64,000 nucleotides of DNA from contig NZ_WWEM01000011.1 in NCBI RefSeq assembly GCF_019308285.1, positions 124,001-188,000 on the forward strand, in the 5' to 3' direction. The translations under genes and the position numbers were made by a program. The notes beneath the pieces were generated by a model. The model worked only from the letters and a program-made list of their open reading frames with translations. It did no database searches and had not been told where the DNA came from. Source of the stretch: Flavobacterium quisquiliarum. Its GTDB lineage: Bacteria > Bacteroidota > Bacteroidia > Flavobacteriales > Flavobacteriaceae. How positions within the stretch are numbered: the first letter of the stretch is position 1; each line of letters begins with the position of its first letter. Of this stretch, positions 50,734 through 59,332 are shown piece by piece.

Positions 50734-52788
50734 ATGGAAAAAGAAACTAATCCGTTACTTCAAGAATGGTCAGGGCCTTATGGAGGCGTGCCGGATTTTA
50801 CAAAATATAAAATAGCTGATTTTAAACCCGCTATTGAATTTGCTATTCAGGAAAAATTGGAAGAAATTGATTCTATTGCAAACAATTTAGAAAAGCCGAC
50901 TTTTGATAATACAGTGAAAGCTTTAGAACTTTCAGGAGAAAAACTGGATAGAATTCATGCGGTTTATGGAATTTATAGATCTAATTTAAGCAGTCCGGAA
51001 TTTAATGTAGTCGATACGGAAATGTCTCCAAAATTGGCTGAGATTAGCGATAAACTCTATCAAAACGAGAAACTGTTTTTAAGGATAGAAGAATTGTATA
51101 AATCAGAAGAAAGTAAAAACTTGGATTCTGAACAACAACGTTTGCTTTGGTTGTATTACACTGATTTTGTTAGAGAAGGAGCAGAGTTGAATAAAGAAGA
51201 TAAATCAGAAGTAGCAAAAATTAATCAGGAACTTGCCGGACTTTTTACGCTTTTCAGTCAAAAACTACTGGCAGAAGAAAATGATCAGTATTTGGAACTG
51301 CATTCAGAAAGTGATTTGGAAGGACTTCCTGAAGAATTTAAAAATGCGGCAATTGCCGAAGCAAAGGAAAGGAAATTGAATGTTTTGGCTTGTATCGGAA
51401 ACACCAGATCTTCCATTGAACCTTTTTTGACTTTTTCTAATAAAAGAAATTTAAGAGAAAAAGCGTTTGATATTTTTGTGAAAAGAGGTGATAATGATAA
51501 TTCAAATAATACAAATGAAACGCTTGTTTCAATTTTAGAGTTAAGAGCCAAGAAAGCAAAAATATTAGGATTCAAGAATTTTGCTGAGTGGAGTTTGTCT
51601 AATAAAATGGCAAAAGATCCTCAGAAAACATTGGATTTAATGCATTCGGTTTGGAAACCGGCTGTTGAAAAAGTAAAAAACGATGTTTCGGCTATGCAGG
51701 AAATGGTAGATGAAGAAGGTAGTAATTTTAAAATTCAGCCTTGGGATTATCGCTATTATGCAGAGAAAGTCCGTAAAGCAAAATATGATTTAGATCAAAA
51801 CGAAATTAAGCAATATCTGCAGTTAGAGAATTTGCGTGAAGGAATGTTTTGGACAGCAGGAGAGTTGTTTGATCTTGGTTTTAAACAATTATTTGATGTT
51901 CCTGTTTATCATTCAGATGTTCGAGTTTGGGAGGTCAATCATAAAAATACGGGAGAAGTTGTAGGTTTGTGGTATTTTGATCCTTACGCGCGAGTAGGTA
52001 AGCGATCGGGAGCCTGGATGAACTCTCATAGAGATCAGCAGAAAATAAGCGGAAAAGTGCTTCCGATTGTTTCTAATAATTGCAATTTCATAAAAGGAAA
52101 TGCCACCGATCCAGTTTTAATTTCCTGGGATGATGCAACAACTTTGTTTCATGAATTTGGTCACGCTTTACATGGATTGTGTTCTAATGTGACGTATCCG
52201 AGTTTATCAGGAACTTCTGTCGCAAGAGATTATGTAGAATTTCCTTCGCAATTGTTAGAACATTGGCTGGCAACTCCAGAAGTGTTGAATAAGTTTGCGC
52301 TTCATTATAAAACTAATGAACCTTTATCACAATCATTAGTAGATCGAATAGGACAAGCGGCTAATTTTAATGAAGGTTTTGCAACTGTAGAAACGATTTC
52401 AAGTTCGTTTGTAGATATGAAGTTGCATTTAACTACAGAAAAAGTGAATCCGCATCAATTTGAAAAGCAGATTTTGGCAGCAATTAATATGCCGTCAGAA
52501 ATTGTGATGCGACATAGAATTCCGCAATTTGCCCATATTTTTTCAAGTGACGGATATGCAGCAGGATACTATAGTTATTTATGGGCCGATGTAATCAATG
52601 CCGATGCTTATGAAGCATTTTTAGAAGGAAAAGGGCCTTTTGATAAAGAAGTCTCCAAACGCCTTTATGATATTGTTCTAAGCGCAGGAAATACGGTAGA
52701 TAATGAAAAAATGTATGAAGATTTTAGAGGACATGCTCCAAAATCTGATGCTTTGATGCGTGCCAGAAATTTTCCAGTTGAAAATTAA
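50734..52788 (+). CDS. dcp: M3 family metallopeptidase (peptidyl-dipeptidase Dcp-like)
   Basis: A 684-residue protease from the ATG at 50734 (the frame upstream has only TTG). The zinc motif HEFGHALHG with the downstream glutamate (in FPSQLLEHW) is intact, and YNERG-type end replaced by FSSDGYAAGYYSYLWADV, as in Dcp/OpdA. There is no signal peptide, so cytoplasmic. It cuts dipeptides or oligopeptides. Ends in a strong terminator. Confidence 0.93.
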   Translation: MEKETNPLLQEWSGPYGGVPDFTKYKIADFKPAIEFAIQEKLEEIDSIANNLEKPTFDNTVKALELSGEKLDRIHAVYGIYRSNLSSPEFNVVDTEMSPKLAEISDKLYQNEKLFLRIEELYKSEESKNLDSEQQRLLWLYYTDFVREGAELNKEDKSEVAKINQELAGLFTLFSQKLLAEENDQYLELHSESDLEGLPEEFKNAAIAEAKERKLNVLACIGNTRSSIEPFLTFSNKRNLREKAFDIFVKRGDNDNSNNTNETLVSILELRAKKAKILGFKNFAEWSLSNKMAKDPQKTLDLMHSVWKPAVEKVKNDVSAMQEMVDEEGSNFKIQPWDYRYYAEKVRKAKYDLDQNEIKQYLQLENLREGMFWTAGELFDLGFKQLFDVPVYHSDVRVWEVNHKNTGEVVGLWYFDPYARVGKRSGAWMNSHRDQQKISGKVLPIVSNNCNFIKGNATDPVLISWDDATTLFHEFGHALHGLCSNVTYPSLSGTSVARDYVEFPSQLLEHWLATPEVLNKFALHYKTNEPLSQSLVDRIGQAANFNEGFATVETISSSFVDMKLHLTTEKVNPHQFEKQILAAINMPSEIVMRHRIPQFAHIFSSDGYAAGYYSYLWADVINADAYEAFLEGKGPFDKEVSKRLYDIVLSAGNTVDNEKMYEDFRGHAPKSDALMRARNFPVEN

Positions 52789-52795
52789 TCAATAT

Positions 52796-52830
52796 AAAAA
52801 AGCCCGAATAACTAAATATTCGGGCTTTTT
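52796..52830. terminator. Bidirectional terminator
   Basis: AAAAAGCCCGAATA pairs with TATTCGGGCTTTTT between the convergent peptidase and tsf genes. Confidence 0.9.
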
Positions 52831-52848
52831 AAATATTGAAATAATATA

Positions 52849-53811
52849 TTAACCTAAAGTAACTCTTTTGAAACCTGTGATTTCAACGTTGAATCCTTTT
52901 ACGTAATCACCAACTTTTTTACTGTCATCTTTGATGAAGTTTTGATCAAGTAAAGCTTTTTCTTGATCTAAAGAAGTGTTGTCAGAAATGAAACGTTGTA
53001 CTTTTCCTGGAAGGATTTTGTCCCAGATTTGCTCTGGTTTACCTTCAGCTTTTAATTCAGCTTTAGCATCTTCTTCTGCTTGTTTGATAACTTCAGGAGT
53101 TAATTGAGAGAAAGAAATGTATTTAGGAACATTTTTTAAAGTTTTTCCTAAACGTTTTGCTTCTTCATTGTCTTTTTCAATTACAGCAATACGAGCAGCA
53201 AGTTCAGACTCAACAAAAGCAGGATCAAAATCTTTGTAAGATAATGTGTCAGCTCCCATAGAAGCAACTTGCATAGAGATGTCTTTTGTTAAAGCTTCAG
53301 CGTTAGCAACTGGAGCAGAAATTGCAGTTAAAGCAGCAATTTTGTTAACGTGAACATAAGATCCAACGAAAGCACCTTCTAAAATTTCAAAACCACCGAT
53401 TTCGATTTTTTCACCGATAACACCAGTTTGCTCGATTAATTTCTCAGCAACAGTGATTCCGTTGAAATCAGAAGCTAATAATTCTTCTTTAGTAGAGAAG
53501 TTGATCGCTTTTTCAACTAAATCTTTAGCTAAAGTTACGAAAGCTTCGTTTTTACCTACGAAGTCAGTTTCGCAGTTTAAAGTAAGGATCGCTCCTTTAG
53601 TGTTGTCTGCATTGATAAAAGAAACAGCAGCCCCTTCAGAAGACTCACGGTCAGAACGGTTAGCAGCAACTTTTTGTCCTTTTTCTCTAAGGATTTGTAT
53701 CGCTTTATCGAAATCTCCTTCAGCTTCAACTAAAGCTTTTTTACAGTCCATCATTCCGGCACCTGTAGATTGTCTTAATTTATTTACGTCTGCAGCAGTA
53801 ATTGTTGCCAT
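52849..53811 (-). CDS. tsf: Elongation factor Ts
   Basis: A 320-residue factor that reloads EF-Tu with GTP. The start ITAADVNKLRQSTGAGMMDCKKALVEAEGDFDKAI is the family signature, with the TDFV motif (LNCETDFVGKNEAF). It is some 40 residues longer than the E. coli protein, as usual in Bacteroidota. Follows rpsB as in most bacteria. Confidence 0.97.
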   Translation of the reverse strand: MATITAADVNKLRQSTGAGMMDCKKALVEAEGDFDKAIQILREKGQKVAANRSDRESSEGAAVSFINADNTKGAILTLNCETDFVGKNEAFVTLAKDLVEKAINFSTKEELLASDFNGITVAEKLIEQTGVIGEKIEIGGFEILEGAFVGSYVHVNKIAALTAISAPVANAEALTKDISMQVASMGADTLSYKDFDPAFVESELAARIAVIEKDNEEAKRLGKTLKNVPKYISFSQLTPEVIKQAEEDAKAELKAEGKPEQIWDKILPGKVQRFISDNTSLDQEKALLDQNFIKDDSKKVGDYVKGFNVEITGFKRVTLG

Positions 53812-53954
53812 AATATTTTAAGTTTTAATATGTTTTTAAAAGTAAAAAATTCCAGCTTTTAAATCCCAAACTCCAATTTTAATAAATTATCAACATAACG
53901 TTTTTAATTTTGTCTTGGATTTTGGAATTTAAAATTTGGAATTTAAAATTTGAT

Positions 53955-54725
53955 TTATTCTTCAGTTTCAGTTGCAGGAGCAGCTTCAGCCTCAACAGCA
54001 GGAGCTTCTTCAGCAGCTTCAACTTCTTTTTCAGCACCTCTGTCAGAAAGACCTTCGATTACTGCAGTAGTCACTAAAGATAAAATTTTGTCAATTGATT
54101 TAGAAGCATCATCATTTGCAGGAATCACGTAATCAACCTCTCTTGGGTCAGAATTCGTATCAACCATTGCGAAAACTGGAATGTTTAATTTTTGAGCTTC
54201 TTTTATTGCGATGTGTTCAGCTTTGATATCTACTACGAACAATGCTGCAGGTAGTCTAGACATATCAGCAATTGAACCTAAGTTTTTCTCTAATTTAGCA
54301 CGTAGACGATCAACTTGTAAACGCTCTTTTTTAGATAAAGTGTTGAAAGTACCATCTTTCTTCATTTTATCGATAGAAGACATTTTTTTAACTGCCTTTC
54401 TAATAGTTACGAAGTTAGTCAACATACCACCTGGCCATCTTTCAGTGATGTAAGGCATGTTTGCAGCTTTTGCTTTATCAGCAACGATGTCTTTTGCTTG
54501 TTTTTTGGTAGCTACGAATAAAATTTTTCTACCTGATGCAGCGATTTTTTTCAAAGCTTCATTAGCCTCTTCAATTTTAGCTGCAGTTTTATATAGATTG
54601 ATAATGTGAATACCATTACGCTCCATATAAATGTAAGGAGCCATATTTGGATCCCATTTTCTAGTCATGTGTCCGAAGTGAACACCTGCTTCTAGTAATT
54701 CTTTTACTTCTATTTTGTTTGCCAT
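53955..54725 (-). CDS. rpsB: 30S ribosomal protein S2
   Basis: A 256-residue protein with the family motifs ELLEAGVHFGHMTRKWDPNMAPYIY and PVFAMVDTNSDPREVDYVIPANDDA, plus an Ala/Glu-rich tail (EEAPAVEAEAAPATETEE) common in Bacteroidota. Upstream leader at 54757-54893 may form three hairpins. A gap of 143 bases with GGAATTT repeats separates it from tsf. Confidence 0.97.
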   Translation of the reverse strand: MANKIEVKELLEAGVHFGHMTRKWDPNMAPYIYMERNGIHIINLYKTAAKIEEANEALKKIAASGRKILFVATKKQAKDIVADKAKAANMPYITERWPGGMLTNFVTIRKAVKKMSSIDKMKKDGTFNTLSKKERLQVDRLRAKLEKNLGSIADMSRLPAALFVVDIKAEHIAIKEAQKLNIPVFAMVDTNSDPREVDYVIPANDDASKSIDKILSLVTTAVIEGLSDRGAEKEVEAAEEAPAVEAEAAPATETEE

Positions 54726-54756
54726 TTTTGTACTAGTTTACGTTCTGTTGATTAGC

Positions 54757-54893
54757 AATGTATAAATGGCGATTTCTCTGGCTTTATACATTTAGATGCT
54801 AAACTATATCCTACCTCGATAGGAGAGCAACAATAACTGTGTTTTTTAATTTCAATAAATAATTGATAATGTCTTGTCCCATCTGAACAAGAC
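54757..54893 (-). promoter_or_regulatory. Structured leader of rpsB-tsf (candidate)
   Basis: Three hairpins can form in the 176-base gap ahead of rpsB: AATGTATAAA/TTTATACATT (54757-54792), TCCTA/TAGGA (54809-54824), and GTCTTGT/ACAAGAC (54871-54893). S2 controls its own operon through a leader in other bacteria; here this is inferred. The last hairpin near rpsI end might instead be its terminator. Confidence 0.4.
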
Positions 54894-54901
54894 AGGTAAT
54901 A

Positions 54902-55288
54902 TTAACGTTTAGAGAATTGGAATCTCTTACGAGCTTTCTTCTGACCGAATTTCTTACGTTCAACCATTCTAGGGTCTCTTGTTAATAAACCTTCTGGTTT
55001 AAGGATAGCTCTGTTTTCAGCGTTAACTTCACACATTACGCGTGCTAATGCCATTCTTACAGCTTCTGCCTGACCAGTTGTACCACCTCCGTAAACGTTT
55101 ACTTTTACGTCAAAGTTACCAGCGTTTTCTGTCATAGAAAGCGGTTGTAAAACTTTGTACTGTAAAGTTGCAGTTGGAAAGTAAGTTGCGAATTCTTTTT
55201 TGTTTACAGTGATGTTTCCAGTTCCTTCAGAAACGTATACACGTGCAACAGCGGTTTTTCTTCTACCGATTTTGTGAATAACTCCCAT
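54902..55288 (-). CDS. rpsI: 30S ribosomal protein S9
   Basis: A 128-residue protein with the S9 family hallmarks GRRKTAVARVYV, GGGTTGQAEAVRMALAR, and the C-terminal basic tail RKKFGQKKARKRFQFSKR that reaches the P-site tRNA. Its start shares one base with the rplM stop. Confidence 0.97.
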   Translation of the reverse strand: MGVIHKIGRRKTAVARVYVSEGTGNITVNKKEFATYFPTATLQYKVLQPLSMTENAGNFDVKVNVYGGGTTGQAEAVRMALARVMCEVNAENRAILKPEGLLTRDPRMVERKKFGQKKARKRFQFSKR

Positions 55289-55743
55289 TACTTAAGATCA
55301 TTTAGGTTAACAGTTCTAGGTTTTTGAGCTCCGTGTTTGTGCTCAGCTCCTACAACAACATTTAGATTTCTAAAAAGTTCAGCACCTAATTTGTTTTTAG
55401 GTAACATACCTTTTACAGCTTTTTCTACTAATGCAGCTGGATTTTTAGCTTGCAATACTTTAGCAGTTAAAGTTCTTTGTCCTCCTGGGTAACCTGTATG
55501 ACGCATGTAAATTTTGTCATTCATTTTTGTACCTGTAAGGTTAATTTTCTCTGAGTTGATAACAATTACGTTATCTCCACAGTCAACGTGCGGTGTGTAA
55601 CTTGGCTTGTACTTACCTCTTAAGATCATTGCAACTTTAGAAGCAAGACGTCCTAAGTTATGACCTTCAGCGTCAACAACAATCCACTCTTTAGTTACAG
55701 TGGCTTTGTTTGCTGAAACTGTTTTGTAGCTTAATGCGTCCAT
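55288..55743 (-). CDS. rplM: 50S ribosomal protein L13
   Basis: A 151-residue protein with WIVVDAEGHNLGRLASKVAMILRGK and MRHTGYPGG, MLPKNKLGAELFRNLNVV motifs of L13. First gene of the rplM-rpsI(-rpsB-tsf) cluster in the usual Bacteroidota order. Confidence 0.97.
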   Translation of the reverse strand: MDALSYKTVSANKATVTKEWIVVDAEGHNLGRLASKVAMILRGKYKPSYTPHVDCGDNVIVINSEKINLTGTKMNDKIYMRHTGYPGGQRTLTAKVLQAKNPAALVEKAVKGMLPKNKLGAELFRNLNVVVGAEHKHGAQKPRTVNLNDLK

Positions 55744-55880
55744 AATATTATTTTAATTAAACATTCCATCCCCAATAAAGGGGATGCAAAAGTACAATTA
55801 ATTATTTTAAAACCAAATACCTGAAAGAATATTTTATCTGCTGAAAATCAGGGGTTCAGTTTTTGGATTAATTAGGGAAT

Positions 55881-55915
55881 AAAAAAACCGTCTCTACAAT
55901 AAAGCAAAGACGGTT
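55881..55915 (-). terminator. Terminator of the ferritin-like genes
   Basis: AACCGTCT/AGACGGTT stem (55886-55893 and 55908-55915) with a run of A on + which becomes a U-tail on -. Confidence 0.85.
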
Positions 55916-55937
55916 AAATATTTAAAAGAAAAAACTA

Positions 55938-56750
55938 TTATACAATAAATATGTTAGCTATATCAACTACTTGTTGGGTTGTAAGTGGTTCATCATAAGC
56001 TTCTGAGCCTGCTGTTGCGCCAAAAGCGGTAGCTGTATTGAATCCCGCCTGCATTGTTACACCTTCACCATCATAAACTGCTTGTGTTGCCGCTGGCATA
56101 CCGGCACCTCGTTCTGAATTAGAAATCCAACCTTTTAAACCTCTAAGTCTTCTAACTTCAGATGCATGACGAGCTTCAACAGAATGGATTTGTAATGCAG
56201 CAGTTAATAAATCGGGTGTGGTAATGAGATTTGCAGCTTGTCCTTTATAGGCTCGAACTCCAGTATCTTCAAAAGCTTGCGCAAGAGCTAGAAAGGTTGG
56301 ATAATCTCCAAAAGGATTAAATGCCCCTCCAACTGTAAAATCAAAAGTTGGTTTTGGAACAAAGTTAGCACTTGCTGTTCCGCCCAATCCTGCAATTAAG
56401 AATTTTACATGGTCAGATTCGTGTGCTGCTATTTGTTGAAAAACTTTTAAGTCTCTCCCGCCATTTTCAGAAGCAGGAATTACCCCAGAATCCAATGCCA
56501 TAGCATAAAATTCGTTTTCAAGATATTCTAAAGTTAAGGCAAACTGAAGTGCTCCGATTGGAGTTGCAGGTGTTGCTGTTATGTCTTTAGCAAAAGCTTT
56601 ATTTGCAAGAGCAGACAAACCGAATGGGATTGATGCCAAAGCTAAATTTTTTCCGATATTTCCAAACTGAGAAAAACTGTCTCTGCGAGAACCAGTGCTA
56701 TTTATTAAATTGTCATCAGTAAAGGATTCTATAAATTTTAAAATGTTCAT
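55938..56750 (-). CDS. Ferritin-like domain protein (exported)
   Basis: A 270-residue protein with a four-helix ferritin-like domain of the PF13668 type: helix LEYLENEFYAMAL, AHESDHVKFLI, and HSVEARHASEVRRLRG, which hold the Glu and His ligands expected. The N-terminus has GSRRDSFSQFG followed by a hydrophobic stretch, similar to a Tat signal. No known substrate. It is downstream of a related ferritin-like gene, 25 bases apart. Confidence 0.82.
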   Translation of the reverse strand: MNILKFIESFTDDNLINSTGSRRDSFSQFGNIGKNLALASIPFGLSALANKAFAKDITATPATPIGALQFALTLEYLENEFYAMALDSGVIPASENGGRDLKVFQQIAAHESDHVKFLIAGLGGTASANFVPKPTFDFTVGGAFNPFGDYPTFLALAQAFEDTGVRAYKGQAANLITTPDLLTAALQIHSVEARHASEVRRLRGLKGWISNSERGAGMPAATQAVYDGEGVTMQAGFNTATAFGATAGSEAYDEPLTTQQVVDIANIFIV

Positions 56751-56775
56751 AATTTCTAAGTTTTAGCGGTTAAGA

Positions 56776-57522
56776 TTAAGGCAAGTATTTAGCAGTGAAT
56801 TTTGTAGTAATAAAATTGGCTGCAATTGGCAGTATTTTAGATGGGTCTTTTGCATCGTCTAAACCTGTTGACATATTTACAATATCATCTCCGGCAAAAT
56901 CTTTAGAATTCGGATTAATTAAACTTCTTATGGCTGATGCATGTCTGGCTTCAACAGAAACAATTTTTCCTGCCAATAATAGGTAGTCTGCAGTTTTAAT
57001 TAATTTACCTGCGCCATTATAAGCAGCAACGCCTGTGTCTTCCAATGCTTTCGCTGTAGCTAAAACTTCTGTACGGCTGTTAAAATTTAAAGAGCCGTAA
57101 TTAAAGGCTAAAGTAGGAAGTAATTGTGAACTAGGATCGGGAAGTGCTCCAGTTAAGGCTGCTTTAAAAAAGTCCCTGTGAACCACTTCGTGATGATACA
57201 AGTCTGTCAATACCTGACGCTCAACTGTGCTGAATGTACTATTGAAACTACTTGCATTAACAACTTTAGTATAAAAATCGGCTTCTAATTGTTCTAGGGC
57301 GTAGGCGTAGGTAAGAACGCCAAAATCTCCAGAACCTAAATCGAAGACACCATTTCGTATTCCTGGCAGAGAAGTGTCTTCCATATTATTGTTATCATCA
57401 TTGTCGCTGCATCCAGCTAGAACCAAACCAGTGGTTACTAATGTTAATCCGCTAAGCTTAAGAAAGCTCCTTCTGCTATTCAGTGAAGGGTCAACTTCAT
57501 GAATTTTAACTTCGTTTTTCAT
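56776..57522 (-). CDS. Ferritin-like domain lipoprotein with Tat signal
   Basis: A 248-residue protein from ATG 57522. SRRSFLK is a clear twin-arginine motif, followed by a hydrophobic part and LAGC-SDND lipobox, so it is a Tat-exported lipoprotein. Ferritin-like helices: YALEQLEADFYTKV, YHHEVVHRDFFKAAL, KIVSVEARHASAIRSL. Export by Tat suggests folding or metal loading in the cytoplasm. Paralogue of the next gene; both likely form a pair at the cell envelope. Confidence 0.85.
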   Translation of the reverse strand: MKNEVKIHEVDPSLNSRRSFLKLSGLTLVTTGLVLAGCSDNDDNNNMEDTSLPGIRNGVFDLGSGDFGVLTYAYALEQLEADFYTKVVNASSFNSTFSTVERQVLTDLYHHEVVHRDFFKAALTGALPDPSSQLLPTLAFNYGSLNFNSRTEVLATAKALEDTGVAAYNGAGKLIKTADYLLLAGKIVSVEARHASAIRSLINPNSKDFAGDDIVNMSTGLDDAKDPSKILPIAANFITTKFTAKYLP

Positions 57523-57676
57523 AATCAAGTTTTTTATTAGGTTAACAACATTGGTTTTTTAGTTCATAGGTATTTAGTTATTAACGAAATTTTAGGATAT
57601 GCGGTTTCAGAAAAATCATTCTTTTTTAGAATTATTTCGAAAAGATGGCATAATTTGAAATACTGATAGTTGTTTT

Positions 57677-57708
57677 TTGTTTTATTTTCGGTAATTCTAC
57701 TATATTTG
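57677..57708 (+). promoter_or_regulatory. Promoter of the LacI-family gene
   Basis: TTG at 57677-57679 and TATATTTG at 57701-57708, 21 bases apart, fit the Flavobacterium promoter; start codon at 57734. Confidence 0.65.
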
Positions 57709-57733
57709 TATTAATTACTTAAACTTTTAATGG

Positions 57734-58759
57734 ATGAAAGCTAAAGCAACTCTAAAACAAATTGCGAAAGAACTTGGTGTTTCTGTTTCGACTGTATCTA
57801 AAGCATTGAATGACAGTCCGGAAATTAGCGAACAAACGAAGGTGAAGATTAAGGAGTATGCCAAACTCAAAAATTATAAGCCAAATGTTATTGGTCTGAA
57901 TTTAAAGAATCGTAAAACCAAAACGATTGGAGTGATTATACCTAATATCTTAAACTCTTTCTTTGCGAAAGTTTTTAGTGGTATCGAAAAAGTTGCCGAT
58001 AAAAAAGGATATAATGTAATTACTTGTATTTCTAATGAATCTCTTGAGAAAGAAGTTCATACATTAGAAATGCTGAGCAACGGAACTATCGACGGATTTA
58101 TTTTGTCGGTTTCTCAAGAAGCTCAAAAACTTCAAGACTACAATCACTTTTCTGAAATCATAAATGACGGAACACCAATCGTAATGTTTGACCGTATTGC
58201 TGATGAAGTAGATTGTGATAAAGTAGTAGTAGACGATTATGATTCGGCTATCAACTCAACACAGCATTTAATTAATCTAGGATGTAAAAATATCGCTCTG
58301 ATTTCTTCTGTAGATAATATTAGTGTTGGAAAACTAAGAACAGAAGGATATTTGAAAGCTTTGAAAGACAATAATATTCCAGTTAATGAAAAAATTATTC
58401 TTCGTACCGATTCTGAAGAAGATATGAAAGCTAAAATCGAAGGTATTTTTGATCATAAAATCGATGGAATTTTTGCTTTGGATGAAAATGATTCGGTTGC
58501 AGCATTAAGAGTGAGTTTGAAAAAAGGATATAGAGTTCCGGAAGACATTTCAATTATTGGTTTTGCTGACGGAATTTTAGCTTCCAGACGTTTATCGCCT
58601 AGTTTAACAACTGTAAGTCAGCATGGAGTTGAAATTGGAGAAGTAGCGGCTAAAAGATTAATCGAAAGATTAGAAGAACCGGAAGGAACGGTTTCGGAAT
58701 ATGAAACAATCGTAATCAAGACGAAATTGAAAGAAAGAGAATCGACTAGAAAAGTTTAG
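57734..58759 (+). CDS. LacI family transcriptional regulator
   Basis: A 341-residue repressor-type protein: HTH ATLKQIAKELGVSVSTVSKALNDSPEIS (residues 5-32), hinge, then periplasmic-binding-like ligand domain (GVIIPNILNSFFAKVFSGIE, IVMFDRI, GFADGILASRRLSPSLTTVSQ). The ligand would be a sugar or a nucleoside. No sugar gene is adjacent, so its targets lie elsewhere. It is a single-gene unit with a promoter and a terminator. Confidence 0.95.
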   Translation: MKAKATLKQIAKELGVSVSTVSKALNDSPEISEQTKVKIKEYAKLKNYKPNVIGLNLKNRKTKTIGVIIPNILNSFFAKVFSGIEKVADKKGYNVITCISNESLEKEVHTLEMLSNGTIDGFILSVSQEAQKLQDYNHFSEIINDGTPIVMFDRIADEVDCDKVVVDDYDSAINSTQHLINLGCKNIALISSVDNISVGKLRTEGYLKALKDNNIPVNEKIILRTDSEEDMKAKIEGIFDHKIDGIFALDENDSVAALRVSLKKGYRVPEDISIIGFADGILASRRLSPSLTTVSQHGVEIGEVAAKRLIERLEEPEGTVSEYETIVIKTKLKERESTRKV

Positions 58760-58767
58760 ATAAAAAG

Positions 58768-58799
58768 AAAAACCATCAGTTTAAGCTGATGGTTTTTTT
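58768..58799. terminator. Bidirectional terminator
   Basis: AAAACCATCAG pairs with CTGATGGTTTT with a T-run, between convergent genes. Confidence 0.9.
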
Positions 58800-58805
58800 A
58801 TGTTT

Positions 58806-59312
58806 TTAACTTTCCCACGCAATGTGATCCAAATCTCCTTTTTCATTTGTTTTAACTACTAAAAGCTGTTCACAAGGTTCTCCATCTATATCTATTGAAT
58901 AATCGAATACAGCGTAATAGTCTGTGTTGTATTTTCCATCGGGATAAAGCCCAATTCTATTTAATTTCAATTCATTAAGAAGTAAAATTTCTTTTGGAGT
59001 TTTTATATCATTAATATTAATTATGTTTGATATTTCATCTTGGTCAAGTTCGTCGAAATAAAAGTTTATATAATCTTTTGTCTCGCCATCTCCTTCTTCA
59101 AAATCGTTATTTATATAAGACTTATTTTGTAGATGAAATTTGGGAATGCTTTCTAGAAAAGTTTTGATTTTTTGAATTGAGTCCTTGTCAATAGACTTGT
59201 TTTCAAAGTTTAAATCAATGCTGGTTTTTCTTCCGTTCAAATCAATTTTAACGACATAATATTCTTTTAGTTCTTGTAGATCGATTGATTCAAAATAAGG
59301 TAAATTTTCCAT
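58806..59312 (-). CDS. Hypothetical protein, DUF2004-like
   Basis: A 168-residue acidic protein without signal peptide. The C-terminal part (VFDYSIDIDGEPCEQLLVVKTNEKGDLDHIAWES) resembles DUF2004 proteins, a family seen in Bacteroidota, some with predicted immunity roles. There is no toxin gene next to it. It starts 20 bases downstream of the polA stop and is probably co-transcribed with polA. Confidence 0.5.
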   Translation of the reverse strand: MENLPYFESIDLQELKEYYVVKIDLNGRKTSIDLNFENKSIDKDSIQKIKTFLESIPKFHLQNKSYINNDFEEGDGETKDYINFYFDELDQDEISNIININDIKTPKEILLLNELKLNRIGLYPDGKYNTDYYAVFDYSIDIDGEPCEQLLVVKTNEKGDLDHIAWES

Positions 59313-59332
59313 TAAAAAAGTTTTAAAATATA

